Shown one piece after another: positions 5,576 through 6,731 of a stretch of DNA of 6,731 nucleotides; positions within the stretch are counted from its first letter, which is position 1, and every line of letters begins with the position of its first letter. The notes beneath the pieces are model-generated. The model did no database searches, was not told where the DNA came from, and saw only the letters and a list, made by a program, of their open reading frames with translations. The stretch comes from Planctomycetota bacterium (GTDB lineage: Bacteria; Planctomycetota; PLA2; JAEUHO01). The stretch covers positions 3,621 to 10,351 of the forward strand of contig JARGNS010000081.1 of assembly GCA_029213105.1 (NCBI GenBank), in the 5' to 3' direction. The position numbers and the translations under genes are program-made.

Positions 5576-6731
5576 ATGCGCCGATCCACCCTGTCGATGG
5601 CCGTCCTGCTCCCCGTCCTGCTTGCGGGCCTGTGGGCCACGAGCATCCCCAACGCCCGCGCCGACGAGGAGCTCCCGCCGACGAGTGAGTTCTTCGACGA
5701 GTACGACACGAACGCCGACGGCAAGGTCACGACGGACGAGTTCCGCGGCTCGAGCGAGGTCTACCGCCTGCTCGACAAGAACGGGGACGGCGAGATCACG
5801 CCGGACGACCTCGGCCTGCCGGCGGACTACAAGCCGGACCCGGCCCTGCAGCGCAAGCGCAAGCAGGCCCAGGATCGTGCGGCCCGCGGCGGCAACGCCG
5901 GCCAGGCCATGCAGAAGCTCTACGAGCGCGTCATGAAGCAGGACGCCGACAAGGACGGCCGTGTCTCGCGCGCCGAGTGGAAGGGCAAGGCCAACGGCTT
6001 CGACCGCCTGGACCGCAACAAGGACGGCTTCCTCGACGCCAAGGACGGCGGCATGGCCCTGGCCAATCGTGGCCGCGGCAAGAGCAAGGGCAAGGGCGGC
6101 ACGCAGGGCGGCGGCGCGACGGGCGAGGGCCACTCCCCCGCCGAGGCGGAGGCGATGCGCGCCCGCGCCAAGGCGCGCTTCGCCGAGATCGACAAGAACG
6201 GCGACGGGGTCCTCGGGGCCGACGAAGTCCCCAACCCCGGCTTCCTGCGCGCCCTCGACAAGGACAACGACGGCTCGATCACGGAGGCGGAGTTCCTCGC
6301 GTTCGCCAAGCAGCGCGGCAACACGGGGAGCGGCGGGAAGGCCGGCGCCCGCAAGGGTCGCGAGGGGCGCAGGCGGCGCGGCCGCATGAACGCCGGCATG
6401 CTCAAGCGCTGGGATCGCGACGGCGACGGCAAGGTCTCCCAGGAGGAGTTCCCGGGCGGCGACGAGATGTTCGCTCGTCTGGATGCGGACAAGGACGGCA
6501 GCCTCACCGAGGCCGACATCAAGGCGGCCAAGGCCGCCACGAAGAGGGACGGGGCCGGTCGCCAGCGCGCGCAGCCGATCACGCCCGCCAGCGGCACCCT
6601 GATCGAGCGCCAGGACACCGACGGCGACGGCAAGCTGCACCGCGCCGAGTTCCACGGCTCCGCCGCCGAGTGGCGTGCCCTCGACCGCAACGGCGACGGC
6701 TGGGTCACCGCCGACGAGCTGCGCAAGCCCT
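5576..6731 (+). CDS. Exported multi-EF-hand calcium-binding protein, 3' end outside the window
   Basis: I translated this frame by hand; it is open through the window edge, giving 385 residues without a stop. A signal peptide (MRRSTLSMAVLLPVLLAGLW, cleavage probably after ARA at 27-29) directs export. Ten 12-residue EF-hand loops of the DxDxDG type start at D44, D67, D123, D146, D206, D228, D280, D303, D347 and D370. They form five pairs with 22-23 residues from loop to loop. Linkers between pairs are rich in Gly, Lys, Arg and Ala (for example 165-182 and 249-271). The visible part has no cysteine, no catalytic motif and no other domain. Calcium binding follows from the canonical loops; whether it buffers calcium, scaffolds surface proteins or senses calcium is unknown. 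EF-hand proteins with such closely paired loops are frequent in planctomycetes. It lies 97 bp after the cytochrome gene on the same strand and could be co-transcribed. Confidence 0.92.
   Translation, partial: MRRSTLSMAVLLPVLLAGLWATSIPNARADEELPPTSEFFDEYDTNADGKVTTDEFRGSSEVYRLLDKNGDGEITPDDLGLPADYKPDPALQRKRKQAQDRAARGGNAGQAMQKLYERVMKQDADKDGRVSRAEWKGKANGFDRLDRNKDGFLDAKDGGMALANRGRGKSKGKGGTQGGGATGEGHSPAEAEAMRARAKARFAEIDKNGDGVLGADEVPNPGFLRALDKDNDGSITEAEFLAFAKQRGNTGSGGKAGARKGREGRRRRGRMNAGMLKRWDRDGDGKVSQEEFPGGDEMFARLDADKDGSLTEADIKAAKAATKRDGAGRQRAQPITPASGTLIERQDTDGDGKLHRAEFHGSAAEWRALDRNGDGWVTADELRKP
5705..5809 (+). repeat. EF-hand pair 1
   Basis: Encodes loops DTNADGKVTTDE (44-55) and DKNGDGEITPDD (67-78). 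The second loop ends in Asp, not Glu, at position 12. Confidence 0.9.
5942..6046 (+). repeat. EF-hand pair 2
   Basis: Encodes loops DADKDGRVSRAE (123-134) and DRNKDGFLDAKD (146-157). The second loop again ends in Asp. Confidence 0.9.
6191..6292 (+). repeat. EF-hand pair 3
   Basis: Encodes loops DKNGDGVLGADE (206-217) and DKDNDGSITEAE (228-239), both ending in Glu. The spacing is 22 residues, one fewer than in the other pairs, and the first loop has Gly at position 9. Confidence 0.9.
6413..6517 (+). repeat. EF-hand pair 4
   Basis: Encodes loops DRDGDGKVSQEE (280-291) and DADKDGSLTEAD (303-314), joined by FPGGDEMFARL, the FPG-type connector common in planctomycete EF-hand pairs. The second loop ends in Asp. 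Confidence 0.9.
6614..6718 (+). repeat. EF-hand pair 5
   Basis: Encodes loops DTDGDGKLHRAE (347-358) and DRNGDGWVTADE (370-381), both ending in Glu. The coding region shares the run GACGGCGACGGCAAG with pair 4, the clearest DNA-level identity between pairs. Confidence 0.9.

Noticed and set aside
2491..5730. Minus-strand open frame of 1079 codons
   Set aside because: It covers the cytochrome gene in antisense and the ligase in a wrong frame, while the true genes show intact family motifs. No recognisable domain.
4779..5936. Plus-strand open frame bridging the cytochrome and EF-hand genes
   Set aside because: Wrong frame for both genes; the product is Arg/Pro-rich without any motif.
5462..6655. 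Minus-strand open frames opposite the EF-hand gene (also 5920-6726)
   Set aside because: The plus strand carries ten correctly spaced EF-hand loops, a signal peptide and a ribosome binding site; the minus frames give low-complexity Ala/Arg/Leu-rich or Ser/Pro/Arg-rich products.
5705..6718. CRISPR or tandem DNA repeat suggested by recurring GACGGCGAC-type runs
   Set aside because: The runs are codons of Asp-Gly-Asp-Gly in EF-hand loops, in frame, with irregular spacing and no conserved repeat unit or spacers.

Overview
The window is very G+C-rich (about 70% by eye, not counted) and densely coding. A secreted protein carries two planctomycete-type cytochrome c units followed by beta-rich, carbohydrate-binding-like domains, and next to it lies a secreted protein with many EF-hands. 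That combination points to a high-GC member of the Planctomycetota or a related PVC-type lineage. This is inference from protein style; no rRNA or other marker gene is present.

Layout. Minus strand, read from right to left: a biotin-protein ligase without a DNA-binding domain (3629-2865), a membrane sensor histidine kinase (2849-711) and an OmpR/PhoB-type response regulator (714-22). The ligase and kinase genes are 15 bp apart. The kinase and regulator overlap by 4 bp (ATGA), so the three look like one operon. A strong GGAGG motif on the minus strand at the left edge suggests the operon continues outside the window. Plus strand, diverging from the ligase across about 88 bp: a 586-residue exported di-haem cytochrome with lectin/glucanase-like domains (3718-5478). 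After 97 bp comes an exported EF-hand protein (5576 to beyond 6731, no stop in the window) with ten canonical EF-hand loops in five pairs.

How the genes may work together. Kinase and regulator form a complete phosphorelay, with all the key residues visible, which senses something outside the membrane through a domain of about 380 residues that I do not recognise. The cytochrome and the EF-hand protein are both exported and could act together in the periplasm or at the cell surface, but nothing in the sequence proves that they are partners or targets of the regulator. The ligase is a housekeeping enzyme.

No tRNA, rRNA, CRISPR, insertion sequence or phage gene was seen. The least ordinary points are the duplicated cytochrome unit with a repeated GG[V/I]xHxGGD motif, the regular architecture of the EF-hand protein, and a pair of mutually exclusive inverted repeats just before the EF-hand gene's ribosome binding site.
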